DNA from: Agapetus fuscipes
Lineage: Eukaryota; Arthropoda; Insecta; Trichoptera; Glossosomatidae
Length of the DNA stretch: 64,000 bases
Direction: 5' to 3'
Assembly (NCBI GenBank): GCA_951799405.1
Contig: OX637337.1
Coordinates: forward strand, 18,784,347-18,848,346
The position numbers and the translations under genes were made by a program. Within the stretch, counting starts at the first letter, position 1. Every line of letters starts with the position of its first letter. The notes below the pieces were generated by a model, which saw nothing but the letters and a program-made list of their open reading frames with translations, was not told where the DNA came from and did no database searches. Shown in pieces: positions 21,291 to 30,597 of this stretch.

Positions 21291-22678
21291 TATAATAGTA
21301 AATTGTGGATACCATTCATCCTACACCATTCTGATTTATTTTATTCTTACAATTTAAAGTGAACTTTTCCTAAAAATGTTGTTACAATTTACCCATAAAA
21401 ATTCTGGACATTCACATTGCTATAAATAACACTTACCACCATTTCCTTTGCAAGACGACAAAATACAAAAAAACCGAGTTGGAATAAAACCCACCTGGGT
21501 TTCGCTTACACGGAAATATATTATTTCTTTGTACGTATTTAATGCGTGGAATTTTGCTCACAGCTCGGAGTATTACCCTCTCCTTTCTTAGCTCAGTGAT
21601 CGGAAACATATGGCTTACGGGAAAAATGTGTTGCTGGAGACGCGTGCTTCCATGCATGAGTTCCATGGACAGTTTGATATAGCTACGAGTCCATCTGTCG
21701 ACAGCTGTGCTTGGATAACTTGACAAATATACGAATGTGTGCGCCGTATTTTTCAGTTCTTTGGACACGTTATATTTGGCAATGAGGATGGCCTTGAGTA
21801 TTTGCTGGTGCAGGACTTGCCAGCTGAAGTTTAAAAAAACAACAGAGAAGATTATTATTTAATAAGCAAAATCTTATCTATTCAACAAAAAATATCTGAA
21901 CTACGATCAAAATTTAACTTCATCATTTAGCTCCGTGGTTACTTTTAAATACTGACATCCGATGCTCCGATTCGATGAGATTGGTTTTAATTACGATTTA
22001 TCATCCAAATGATTATAAAAAGTTCTCATTCGCAGCTAGGATTTGATTTGTTAAATTAAAAAAAAATGTGTTTAAACAGACGCTTAAAATACTATTTTAG
22101 AAAATATTATCTTGAACCCATAATTTTTCCAATACTTTGAAGGACGTTTTGCTTTTAAAGTTTGCAGATCACTGTCTAGCTCAAGAAAAAACCTTCACGA
22201 TGTATTACCGTTCGCCAGGATTAGGGTGGTGTTTCAGGTAGGTAAAAGTAAAATTTACTCTTCCCTCTTCCACACAGTCCCCTCGCCACCCAACTATCGA
22301 CTAAATATCAAAACGTTGTAAATTTCAACTCGGATACGTGACTTTGCCGGAAAATTATTCCACTTTTTCAAGTTGTTTGAAAAGTTTTCCGGGCACGAAA
22401 CGTATTTGAATGTATTATTTTGCAATTAGCAATAAAATTGTGTGAATTGTTGTCGAAACATGACACGGAAAATTCGAGATTTTTTTTCGGTGTCGTTACT
22501 ATAATTATAACGCAACTGAGCAAAAAAAAAACGAAGAAAAAAATAAGTTTCATTATACTAGTAACACTGTTGTATCTTTACTAAGGTTGGCTATTACGTC
22601 TTCAGACTTCAGATGTATGGAAAGATTAAAGTTTGCACACAGAGAACATAATAAAAATCACATATTTTACGATGATTA
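21291..22678. other. Unannotated region, possible old LINE trace
   Basis: At about 21735-21835 the plus strand reads FFGHVIFGNEDGLEYLLVQ in a broken context, reminiscent of LINE RT C-termini (xxFGHVxRxxGLExLxLQ). A 111-residue minus-strand frame at 21433-21768 has no recognised domain. The rest is AT-rich with no visible feature. Confidence 0.3.
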
Positions 22679-22931
22679 TTCCTTGACTTATAGGTTGGTA
22701 TGAGGCTGACCACCCATACTGTAAAAAATGGTTCATTTTGCCAATGTCACCCCTGTTTCAGGGAACGTCGGCAAGAGCTGCAGGGCTTATGTTCATTTGA
22801 GATTGGGTTTTTTATATTGTATGTCCACATGTGGCATGTGTGAGCGCGAAATTATGCGTGTCTGCTTATGGGAATGCATATAATATGAATCTCAAATGAT
22901 ACATATCTTTGCAACTTAGATTTAGATTTAG
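22679..22931 (+). repeat. R1 repeat, full length
   Basis: Begins TTCCTTGACTTATAGGTTGG and ends GCAACTTAGATTTAGATTTA. Its tail motif is TTTAGA rather than TTATAGAT, so tails differ between copies. Confidence 0.9.
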
Positions 22932-22934
22932 ATC

Positions 22935-23105
22935 CAGCCAATAGCTCAGTTGGTACAATGCTTCCGGTTTTAACCAAAAATCTTAAGTTTAGGCCCCGTC
23001 GCAAGAGTCAGAAATGATCTCCCGTTTCAGTGTTTATTTCTAACCCAAAACATGTTGCTGGTAAGGCTTACTCAGCTTTCATGGAAAATTAGAACCCGCT
23101 CAAGA
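22935..23105 (+). mobile_element. S2 SINE, 5' part
   Basis: CCAATAGCTCAGTTGGTACA (box A region), TCAGAAATGATCTCCCGTTT, CAGTGTTTATTTCTAACCC, GGTAAGGCTTACTCAGC and CCCGCTCAAGAG follow S2 order. It abuts the R1 tail directly. Confidence 0.75.
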
Positions 23106-23379
23106 GATTGAACTATATGTGCAACTTAGTTTTGTTTCTCATTTTCGTGATCAACCACTACCAGGAGTGTATATTGTAAGTCTTTCCTTAAATACCACAT
23201 GACAATTATTTGCCTCTCATATTATATAAAAAAATATAATAATTTAAGTTGCTGAACTATTTTGATTTTTGAGGTTTACTTCTTATGCACATACAGATAT
23301 ACAGTGGTTATTCTTAGATTTCACACATACCAGTTTATAATATGGTTTTGAAAAACCATTTTTAATCTTTACCAGTCCA
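23106..23379. other. Unannotated spacer
   Basis: No feature recognised. Confidence 0.3.
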
Positions 23380-23632
23380 TAATCTATAATCTATAATCTA
23401 AGTTGCAAGGATATATTCATTTAAAGCTCTCAGATGTATGCCCACAAACCAACAAGTGTAGTTCGCGCTTACAAATGCTGATTGTGTACTTACAAATAAA
23501 ATCCAAACCTCAAATGAACATAAGCCCCACAACTTTTGCCGACCTTCCCTGAAACAGGGGTGACATTGGCAAAGTGAACCATTTTTTACAGTATGGGTGG
23601 TCAGCCTCATACCAACCTATAAGTCAAGGAAT
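23380..23632 (-). repeat. R1 repeat, full length, minus strand
   Basis: Reads TCTATAATCTAAGTTGCAAG at one end and ACCAACCTATAAGTCAAGGA at the other. All internal landmarks are present. Confidence 0.92.
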
Positions 23633-23884
23633 ATGAATAATAAATTACATTTAAATATAAAAAAGAACAAAACCTTACAAAGAAATCTATACCGTATAGT
23701 CCGCTTACTAAAAAAAAAGGTTGTACATTAGCGAGGTAATATTATTTTTTCGTCTTACTCAAATCTGCTCAAATCTACATCCGGTAGGTTTTTCTAAATG
23801 TAAAACGTACAAAATACTCGACATTTTGATAGACACCTAATTTTGCTTCAATTTTAATGCACCCAGAAAAAAAACAACATAATT

Positions 23885-23888
23885 GTAT
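23885..23888. other. Target-site duplication, left copy
   Basis: GTAT, repeated at 31116-31119 immediately after the 3' LTR. Confidence 0.85.
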
Positions 23889-24406
23889 TGTTATGTAAAT
23901 ATAAATATTGAAATAAGTATGGGTAGTTATAGTGTTATGTAAATATAAATATTGAAATAAGTATGGATAGTTATAGTTATAAGAATCCTCAAAAGTATTG
24001 GTAGGTAAGATCGATAATTATGTATAAGTGTAGAATTCTCTAGGCTAAGTAGGTATTTGTTATAATTATAGGAATACTGTATTGCATTGGTAGGTAGGAT
24101 TTTGGTTGTGTCTAGGTAGTACGTGAAACATCGAGAAGTAATAATTACTCTGGAACCTTCTAGCAACTATAGGTCTAGATTATACTGCTCTAAAGAGTAT
24201 AAAGGGTGCAAATGGCCTGCAGAGCGGCCAGTATCATAGCGACCAACAAACACATCGAAGCCATCTGATCAGTGAACCGAAACCAAGTAGAATAATCGAG
24301 AAAGTAGTGTGAAAATAAATTTTGTAACAGTGTAAAATAAATAACTATTGAAGAAGACCTGTGTATTTTTTTAATTTGAAGACAATTGAACCCTAATTTC
24401 GTAACA
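23889..24406 (+). repeat. 5' LTR (518 bp)
   Basis: Starts TGTTATG and ends GTAACA (TG...CA). The first 44 bp are tandemly duplicated (23889-23932 and 23933-23976). It contains a TATA-like box at 24198-24203 and AATAAA signals at 24314-24319 and 24336-24341. I found no difference from the 3' LTR. Confidence 0.96.
24198..24203 (+). promoter_or_regulatory. Candidate LTR TATA box
   Basis: TATAAA followed by GGGTGCAAATGG in the middle of the LTR, at a suitable place for the U3/R boundary. The same site lies at 30907-30912 in the 3' LTR. The solo LTR at 6.6 kb keeps GTATAAGAAGGGTGC. Confidence 0.5.
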
Positions 24407-24408
24407 AT

Positions 24409-24425
24409 TGGTGTCAGGTGTGGGG
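24409..24425 (+). other. Primer-binding site
   Basis: TGGTGTCAGGTGTGGGG begins 2 bases after the LTR end. The TGG start complements a tRNA CCA 3' terminus. I did not assign the tRNA. Confidence 0.75.
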
Positions 24426-25072
24426 TTGTCAAGAAAAATTAAGATCTTCTGTCTAAAAATAAATAAAATAAATTAAATAGTGTTAAAATGAACTTTATTC
24501 AAATTGAACTTTGTGTGAACTGACTTTTGTGAAAACAAGTGTTTAAATAAATTTTTGTTAAAAGAAAAGACGCAAAAAGCAAGTTCAAAAAAAATTCTGG
24601 AACATCATATGGAACATAATTCTGGACATAACATAATGACTATTTTACCGCATTGAGAAAGTCATCAAATTGGACCATAGTTTTTTTTTTATTATTGTGT
24701 GTGATTAAAAAATAAAATAAATAAATAAAAATCTTGAAAAATATTACAAAAGAACGTTCCAGATTCATCGAGAAAAAGTTTTTGAATAACTGCCCTTCGT
24801 TTACCAGTGTGTGAATGTACATTAAGTACCTACCTGTGTGTTTGAAAGACTTGAGACGAAATAAATAATTATGTACTATCAGACATTATTATGTAAAAAA
24901 ATATTGGTGAATTAAAAATAAATATTAAAAGACAGTACCTACTCACAGTGTAATCAGATAAATTATTATTTTTGCTAAAGTACGTATTCAAAACAGCTAT
25001 ATATATAAAACTCAAAACTTGTATTAAATAAATTTGAAAATATTTTTGTTTTGACGTAAATTTTGAAAAAAA
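24426..25072 (+). other. 5' untranslated leader of the gypsy element
   Basis: About 650 bp of AT-rich sequence between the PBS and the gag start. It contains no long plus-strand frame and no evident splice-dependent ORF. Confidence 0.7.
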
Positions 25073-26380
25073 ATGGCAACTAAAGTGAACGTCAAGGACC
25101 TCAAAGTCACTGAGCTTAAAAATGAGCTTCTGGAGAGGGACCTGGAGACCTCAGGAGGAAAGGCAGCCTTACAAGCACGCCTCATAGAGGCCTTGGAACA
25201 GTCAGGCGAAGACCCGGCATATTTTGTCATGGCGTCTGGAGGGGACCGCGCCTTGGACGAGCTAAATATCAGCATCAACAGTAACCTGACAGGACTGAAG
25301 ACTGAGATGGCTGACAACGCCAAGACCCTGGAGGAGAAGATGGCTGACAACGCCAAGACCCTGGAGGAGAAGATGACCACCAACCTGAAGGAAGTGGTGA
25401 CCGACCTGAAGGTGGAAATGGCTGACAACGCCAGGAATCTGGAGGAAAAGGTGTCCCGAAATCTCACAACCCTGAAAGGAGAAATGGAAGAGAAGATGAC
25501 AGCCCTGAAGGGGGAAATGGAGACTCGTATATCAAGCCTGGAGGACCGTCTGCGTGCCGAGCTGGCTGACAAGTGCCAGATGGAGTCCACCAGAATATCC
25601 CCCAAAGACGGCCTTCACGACGAGACCGACCAGGGATGCTCAACTCCAACCAGGGTCACTAGAGGGGATGACGACCCTTCGCTGTCGAAGCACAACCTTC
25701 CGACCTTCGACGGGAAGACGTCGTGGGAGGAGTATTTGACCCTCTTTGAGACGGCTGCCATGATGGGAGCCTGGAGCCAGCAGAAGAAGGCTTCGGTTCT
25801 CAGCCTGTCGCTCCGAGGAGACGCTCTCAGGGTTCTGCAGGCCATACCCCTGGACAACCGTGGTGACTTTGGGCAGCTGAAGCAGCGCTTGGATATGCGC
25901 TATGGCCACAAGTGCCTGGAGCAGCTGTACAAGTCGCAGCTGAACACAAGGGTGCAGAAGCCCAACGAGAGCCTCCAGGAGTTTGAAATGGACATCGCCC
26001 GCCTGGTACGAGACGCTTACCCGACAGCCTCCGACGACATCTGTGAGAGCTTGGCAGTGGACAAGTTCCTAAATGGATTGCGGGAATGGGAGACGCAACA
26101 AGCCGTAAAACTGGCCCATCCCAAGGCTTTGAACGAGGCGCTCAGCCAAGCTCTCGAGTTTGAGGCTGTCAAACAGTCCATCAGGGGCCACGCCAGGGTT
26201 CGTGCAGTCGAGGCAGAGGAGGTCAAGCTACCTACAACCGAGGAGCTAATTGAAAAAGTGCTGGAACGTCTGAGACCTCGAAGACGAGACCCACGCTGCT
26301 GGAACTGCGGACAGCTGGGCCACCTTAGCACCAAGTGTCCCAAGCCTCAGAAACCCAGAAAACAGGCTGCGGAAAACTAG
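25073..26380 (+). CDS. gag: Gag polyprotein with SAP domain and CCHC knuckle
   Basis: 435 residues. The start ATG is in a good context (AAAAAAAATGG). Residues about 7-43 form a SAP-type helix-turn-helix (LKVTELKNELLERDL, GGKAALQARLIEAL), a DNA-binding module of chromatin proteins. Residues 79 to about 170 are charged heptad-like repeats with three near-copies of MADNAKTLEEK, predicting a coiled coil. Residues about 208-355 are a retrotransposon Gag (capsid) region with WEEYL, LRG, L-x-x-RY and FLNGL motifs. Residues 409-422 are one CX2CX4HX4C zinc knuckle that should bind genomic RNA. It likely assembles cytoplasmic particles. Its last 52 nt overlap the pol frame, which is -1 relative to gag. 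Confidence 0.95.
   Translation: MATKVNVKDLKVTELKNELLERDLETSGGKAALQARLIEALEQSGEDPAYFVMASGGDRALDELNISINSNLTGLKTEMADNAKTLEEKMADNAKTLEEKMTTNLKEVVTDLKVEMADNARNLEEKVSRNLTTLKGEMEEKMTALKGEMETRISSLEDRLRAELADKCQMESTRISPKDGLHDETDQGCSTPTRVTRGDDDPSLSKHNLPTFDGKTSWEEYLTLFETAAMMGAWSQQKKASVLSLSLRGDALRVLQAIPLDNRGDFGQLKQRLDMRYGHKCLEQLYKSQLNTRVQKPNESLQEFEMDIARLVRDAYPTASDDICESLAVDKFLNGLREWETQQAVKLAHPKALNEALSQALEFEAVKQSIRGHARVRAVEAEEVKLPTTEELIEKVLERLRPRRRDPRCWNCGQLGHLSTKCPKPQKPRKQAAEN
26329..26380 (+). other. gag-pol overlap, presumed -1 frameshift zone
   Basis: The pol frame opens at 26329 (after TAG at 26326-26328) and gag stops at 26378-26380. The best slip candidate is G-GAA-AAC, immediately before the gag TAG, which shifts to CTA GAA. 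It is not a perfect X-XXY-YYZ heptamer. No better site is visible in the overlap. Confidence 0.6.
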
Positions 26381-29300
26381 AAAGGGTTAATGGGAAGGGG
26401 CAACCGTTGACCCACGCTGGAGAGGCCCTGAAATCTGCTGCTACTGTCGCAACCGTGAGAGGAAAAGCCAGCAGCATTTTTATCAATGGCATAATAGATG
26501 GAGTAACTCGTGAACTACTGGTGGACACGGGAGCAACCAGGACAATTCTGAGACGCGACATAGTGGCACGAGGTAAGCAGATTGCACCAACAAAGTGGTC
26601 TCTGCACACCGCCACGGGAGAGTCAGCACAGGTGTATGGGGAGACGATTGCCACCTTCCAAATTGGCAGCACCACTTTTGATCATCGGACGTTGGTGGCC
26701 AACATTGAAGAAGACGTTATATTGGGAATGGACATACTGGACAGATTTGGGTGCAGTTTAAATTTAAAGAAAGGGTCCATTAAAATTGGAAATGAAGAAG
26801 TCATCCTGCAAAGACGGAAAGAACTGGCTGCACGTGTTATCCTAGCCAAGAATACCGAAGTGAAGGGGCGATCCGAGATGATAGTGAGTGCCCGCCTGGA
26901 TTCCAGTAGTACAAATGACCAAATCTGTATGATAGAACCGGAGAACATGGACAATGTTAACAAAGGAGTCATGGTGGCAAGAACAGTGATTCGCGCAAAG
27001 GAGACCATTCCTGTCAAGATCATGAATGTGAACAGCTACCCAGTTAAAATGAATGAAGGTTTTGTTTTGGGCAGATGTGAGAGGATAACTTCCATTGTGC
27101 AACAGATGACAAACATGTCATGCGAAGGAAACAAATTGTCAACACAATTGGAAGCCCTGGTCCACGACGCTTCCCAAGGTCTAACCGAGGAAAACAAACG
27201 GAGAGTGAGGAGTTTGATCTGCCGCTACCAGAACATTTTCGAGGACTCTAATGGCCGTCTGGGAAGAACCAAGGTAGTGCGACATAGCTTAGACACCGGA
27301 GAAGCGAGACCAATAAAACAGGCTCCAAGAAGACTACCCTTTGCAAAGCGGGAAGAAGCTGACAAGATCATCAAAGACCTGAGCAAGGATGGCATCATAG
27401 AACCATCAAGTAGCCCTTGGACATCCCCGGTGGTACTGGTGAAAAAGAAGGATGGTACCACGAGATTTTGTGTGGACTACAGACTGCTCAACGATGTTAC
27501 GAAAAAGGATAGTTACCCTCTGCCAAGGATTGACGACACCTTGGACACATTGGCAGGATGCACCATTTTTTCCACATTGGACCTGAAAAGTGGCTACTGG
27601 CAAGTTGAATTGGATGCCAAAGATAAGGAGAAAACTGCATTCTCGACTGGATCTGGACTTTGGCAGTTCACCGTGATGCCATTTGGCTTATGCAATGCCC
27701 CCGCCACGTTTGAAAGGCTGATGGAGAATGTGCTGCGAGGACTGTCATGGGAAACCTGCCTGGTATACTTGGATGACATAATAATCCTGGGAAAGGACTT
27801 CAACCATCAGTTGAGAAATCTGGAGCAAGTTTTCGGGCGACTACAAGACGCTGGACTGAAGCTCAACCCGAAAAAGTGTAACCTGTTCAAGAAACAAGTA
27901 AATTACCTGGGACACATAGTTTCTCAACGTGGAGTTGAAGTTGACCCTGCCAAAATCAAGGCAGTAAGAGACTGGCCCGTGCTGAAGGACAAACATGAAA
28001 CTAGGAGTTTCCTGGGGCTGTGCACTTATTACAGGAGGTTTGTGCCAAGATTTGCGGACATTGCAAAACCGCTCACCAAGCTTACGGAAGAAAACACTCG
28101 CTTCCATTGGAGTGATTCCTGCGCACAAGCATTTGAAGAGCTTAAGGGAAGATTAACAAGTGCCCCCATCTTGAGCTACCCACGAAAAGATGGAAAGTTC
28201 ATCCTGGATACCGACGCTAGTAATGTGGGGATAGGAGGCGTCCTTTCCCAAATACAGGATGGGCATGAGACTGTTCTGGGTTACTTCAGTAAAGTGCTTT
28301 CCAAGCCAGAACGAAATTATTGCGTGACCAGACGAGAGCTTCTTGCCGTGATAAAATCGGTGGAACACTTCCGCAAATACTTGTACGGGAGAAAATTCAC
28401 ACTACGGACTGATCATGCTGCACTGGTTTGGCTTCTGAAATTCAAAAACCCAGAAGGGCAAGTGGCTAGATGGATTGAAAGGCTCCAGGAGTATGATTAT
28501 GACTCCGAACATAGACCTGGCACGCTTCATCGAAATGCGGATGCATTATCCAGACGACCATGCGCCAGTGACTGCAAACATTGCAGCAAGATGGAGGACA
28601 AGGTAGCAATTGTCCAAAGGACGACCACCGAAGATGAGGACTGGCAAGATGAAAAATTGGCGCAAGACCAACTGAATGATCCGGACTTGAAGTATGTGAT
28701 GGAATGGGCGCGAGAAGGAGAAAGGCCAACCTGGGAAAAACTCGCCCCCTTATCACCAACTGTCAAGGCTTATTGGGCTCAATGGGGATCCATAGTGATA
28801 GAAGGAGGGTTTCTGAAACGAAAGATCGAGAAGGAAGACGGCACACTTAGAAGAAAGCAAACCCTCGTTCCGAGGAGCCGAGTACCGGAAATCCTTGGAC
28901 TGCTGCATGGAGGAACTTCTGGAGGACATCTAGGCGTTAAGAAGACGCTGGAGAAAGTGAAAGAGCGATTTTACTGGATCAACTGCAGCGAAGACGTCAA
29001 AGATTGGTGTCGAAAATGTGTAACCTGTGCAACGGCCAATGGACCGCAAAGGAAAAGGCGAGCACCAATGCGTCAGTACAATGTTGGCAGCCCCTTTGAA
29101 AGAATTGCCATCGACATAGCTGGCCCATTTCCTACAACTGAGAAGGGTAACAAGTACATCATGGTGGTGATGGATTACTTCAGCAAGTGGGTGGAAGCTT
29201 ACTCAATCCCTAACCAAGAGGCCGTAACCGTGACTGAAGTTCTAGTTACCGAATTTATCAGCAGGTTTGGCGTACCCCTGGAATTACATTCTGATCAGGG

Positions 29301-30597
29301 AAGGAACTTTGAAGCTGCTATCTTCCAGCAAATGTGTGAGCGGCTAGGGATCTACAAGACCAGGACCACTGCGCTACATCCACAGTCTGATGGAATGGTG
29401 GAAAGGATGAACCGTACCGTGGGGAGGTACTTAGCCAAAGTAGTGTCCAGCCATCAGCGGGACTGGGACCGACATCTGCCTTTGTTCTTATTGGCTTACC
29501 GGTCGGCTGTTCAGGAAACGACGAAGAAGACTCCCAGCAGCATACTGTTTGGGCGAGAAATGCGACTTCCTTGTGATCTCAAATTTGGCTGCAAACCAGG
29601 TGAAGACCTAGCCGGAGAAGACTATGTGACAGACCTTCGCAGGAGGCTGGATGACATCCATGATCAGGTCCGCATGAACATCGGGGAAGCCAGCGATCAA
29701 ATGAAGGAGCGCTATGACACCAGAGCTGACAGCATGGGGTACAAAGCTGGTGACTGGGTGTGGCTTTTTGACCCCAAGAGGCGCCAAGGATACTGTCCGA
29801 AACTTCAGCGTTCCTGGGACGGGCCGTACGAGATCTTGGAGCGCATCAACGATGTGGTCTACCGCATAAAAAAGAGACCAAACGGAAAACCAAGGGTCGT
29901 GCACTACAATCGCCTCTCACCATACCTAGGCGATAATGATGACCAACCAGCCCAAAAAGTACGACAGTGCGTCGCATCCGAAAGATCACCAGCCTTTGAG
30001 ACGTTTTGGGAGAACGCGAAGGCAGGGCAGAAGTTTCGCCATGGAGTGACCACAGAAGTCCACAAGGACTTATTTGAGGTCACTAGGGACCACACACTGG
30101 CATGCAGTGTACCGGAAGATCTAGATATGTCTAGAGGAATTGCACGGGTCTTCCGATACAAATTCGGAGAACCGCAACCCTCGAGCAGCCCGCAAGGAAG
30201 AGCTCTGAGACTACCGAAGGGGCGTCAACAAGCATACTGCCTGGTTGTCCCGGATTCCAGCAACCTGGAAGAGGACTACAAGGCATTGTGGGACGGCCTT
30301 GTTGAGCTGCGTGACTACATGTTGGAGGATCAGCAGGCGCGTCTGGCAATACCGAAGATGGGTGGCGGCCGCGCTAATCGAGACTGGCGGATAATCCGGA
30401 GTATGATTGAAGCAGTGTTCTCGGGAGTCGGCATCAGCGTCATGGTGTGCTGCGAGCAAGCGCAGCCGAGAGCCAGTGGGGAGAAATCCGTGGACTGCCA
30501 CTTCTTCCTGACCACAGGGTGTCGACGTGGATCAGCATGCCCCTACCTACACAGAGTCAAGACTGTTCCGGGACGAAACAGTCTAGGTGGGGGGTAG
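26329..30597 (+). CDS. pol: Pol polyprotein: PR-RT-RNaseH-IN plus macro domain and CCCH finger
   Basis: About 1420 residues, numbered here from the GTG at 26335, although expression is probably by frameshift from gag. Aspartic protease: LLVDTGA with D64. Reverse transcriptase: about 340-520, with YLDD at 478-481. RNase H: about 620-740, with acidic residues D625/D627, E668, D693 and D736. Integrase: HHCC finger H858, H865, C895, C898; DDE core D927, D987, E1023 (35-residue D-E spacing); GPYE at 1163. Typical gypsy Pol proteins end soon after this point. This one continues for about 240 residues with a macro-like domain (about 1243-1378) and a CCCH finger (1388-1406). All listed catalytic residues are intact and no stops interrupt the frame. 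The stop TAG directly abuts the 3' LTR. Confidence 0.95.
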   Translation, partial: HQVSQASETQKTGCGKLERVNGKGQPLTHAGEALKSAATVATVRGKASSIFINGIIDGVTRELLVDTGATRTILRRDIVARGKQIAPTKWSLHTATGESAQVYGETIATFQIGSTTFDHRTLVANIEEDVILGMDILDRFGCSLNLKKGSIKIGNEEVILQRRKELAARVILAKNTEVKGRSEMIVSARLDSSSTNDQICMIEPENMDNVNKGVMVARTVIRAKETIPVKIMNVNSYPVKMNEGFVLGRCERITSIVQQMTNMSCEGNKLSTQLEALVHDASQGLTEENKRRVRSLICRYQNIFEDSNGRLGRTKVVRHSLDTGEARPIKQAPRRLPFAKREEADKIIKDLSKDGIIEPSSSPWTSPVVLVKKKDGTTRFCVDYRLLNDVTKKDSYPLPRIDDTLDTLAGCTIFSTLDLKSGYWQVELDAKDKEKTAFSTGSGLWQFTVMPFGLCNAPATFERLMENVLRGLSWETCLVYLDDIIILGKDFNHQLRNLEQVFGRLQDAGLKLNPKKCNLFKKQVNYLGHIVSQRGVEVDPAKIKAVRDWPVLKDKHETRSFLGLCTYYRRFVPRFADIAKPLTKLTEENTRFHWSDSCAQAFEELKGRLTSAPILSYPRKDGKFILDTDASNVGIGGVLSQIQDGHETVLGYFSKVLSKPERNYCVTRRELLAVIKSVEHFRKYLYGRKFTLRTDHAALVWLLKFKNPEGQVARWIERLQEYDYDSEHRPGTLHRNADALSRRPCASDCKHCSKMEDKVAIVQRTTTEDEDWQDEKLAQDQLNDPDLKYVMEWAREGERPTWEKLAPLSPTVKAYWAQWGSIVIEGGFLKRKIEKEDGTLRRKQTLVPRSRVPEILGLLHGGTSGGHLGVKKTLEKVKERFYWINCSEDVKDWCRKCVTCATANGPQRKRRAPMRQYNVGSPFERIAIDIAGPFPTTEKGNKYIMVVMDYFSKWVEAYSIPNQEAVTVTEVLVTEFISRFGVPLELHSDQGRNFEAAIFQQMCERLGIYKTRTTALHPQSDGMVERMNRTVGRYLAKVVSSHQRDWDRHLPLFLLAYRSAVQETTKKTPSSILFGREMRLPCDLKFGCKPGEDLAGEDYVTDLRRRLDDIHDQVRMNIGEASDQMKERYDTRADSMGYKAGDWVWLFDPKRRQGYCPKLQRSWDGPYEILERINDVVYRIKKRPNGKPRVVHYNRLSPYLGDNDDQPAQKVRQCVASERSPAFETFWENAKAGQKFRHGVTTEVHKDLFEVTRDHTLACSVPEDLDMSRGIARVFRYKFGEPQPSSSPQGRALRLPKGRQQAYCLVVPDSSNLEEDYKALWDGLVELRDYMLEDQQARLAIPKMGGGRANRDWRIIRSMIEAVFSGVGISVMVCCEQAQPRASGEKSVDCHFFLTTGCRRGSACPYLHRVKTVPGRNSLGGG
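30052..30468 (+). other. Pol segment encoding a TARG1/OARD1-like macro domain
   Basis: Pol residues about 1240-1378. The order of motifs follows the TARG1/OARD1/ALC1-like macro fold: a DLF strand at 1245-1247; a TLACSVPEDLDMSRGIARVF segment aligned to the family's SLAHC-S-D-xxMGAGIA loop; KFG; an AYCLVV strand; YKALWDGLVELRDYM helix; LAIPKMGGGR (family AMPRIGCG, glycine loop at 1343-1345); DW; MIEAVF; and a final GISVMV strand. As I recall TARG1, its catalytic Lys84 aligns with proline here, and Asp125 has no exact match (nearest acidic residue one or more positions away in the RANRDW loop). Binding without hydrolysis, or a changed chemistry, is possible. The fold assignment is by motif reading only. 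Confidence 0.7.
30496..30552 (+). other. Pol segment encoding a CCCH zinc finger
   Basis: C1388-x7-C1396-x5-C1402-x3-H1406, the spacing of CCCH (C-x7/8-C-x5-C-x3-H) RNA-binding fingers, with the usual aromatic residues and GxxCPYxH ending. It lies 14 residues before the C-terminus of Pol and follows the macro-like domain. Confidence 0.8.
30585..30597 (+). other. Polypurine tract
   Basis: AGGTGGGGGGTAG directly precedes the 3' LTR. It overlaps the end of the pol frame, and its TAG is the pol stop codon. Confidence 0.85.

Noticed and set aside
23927..24166. Minus-strand 79-residue frame, repeated at 30636-30875
   Set aside because: It lies wholly inside the LTRs and occurs twice only because the LTRs are identical.
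30107..30597. Pol C-terminal extension as an envelope-like domain
   Set aside because: No signal peptide, membrane segment or fusion peptide, and it is in frame with integrase. Motifs fit macro plus CCCH instead.
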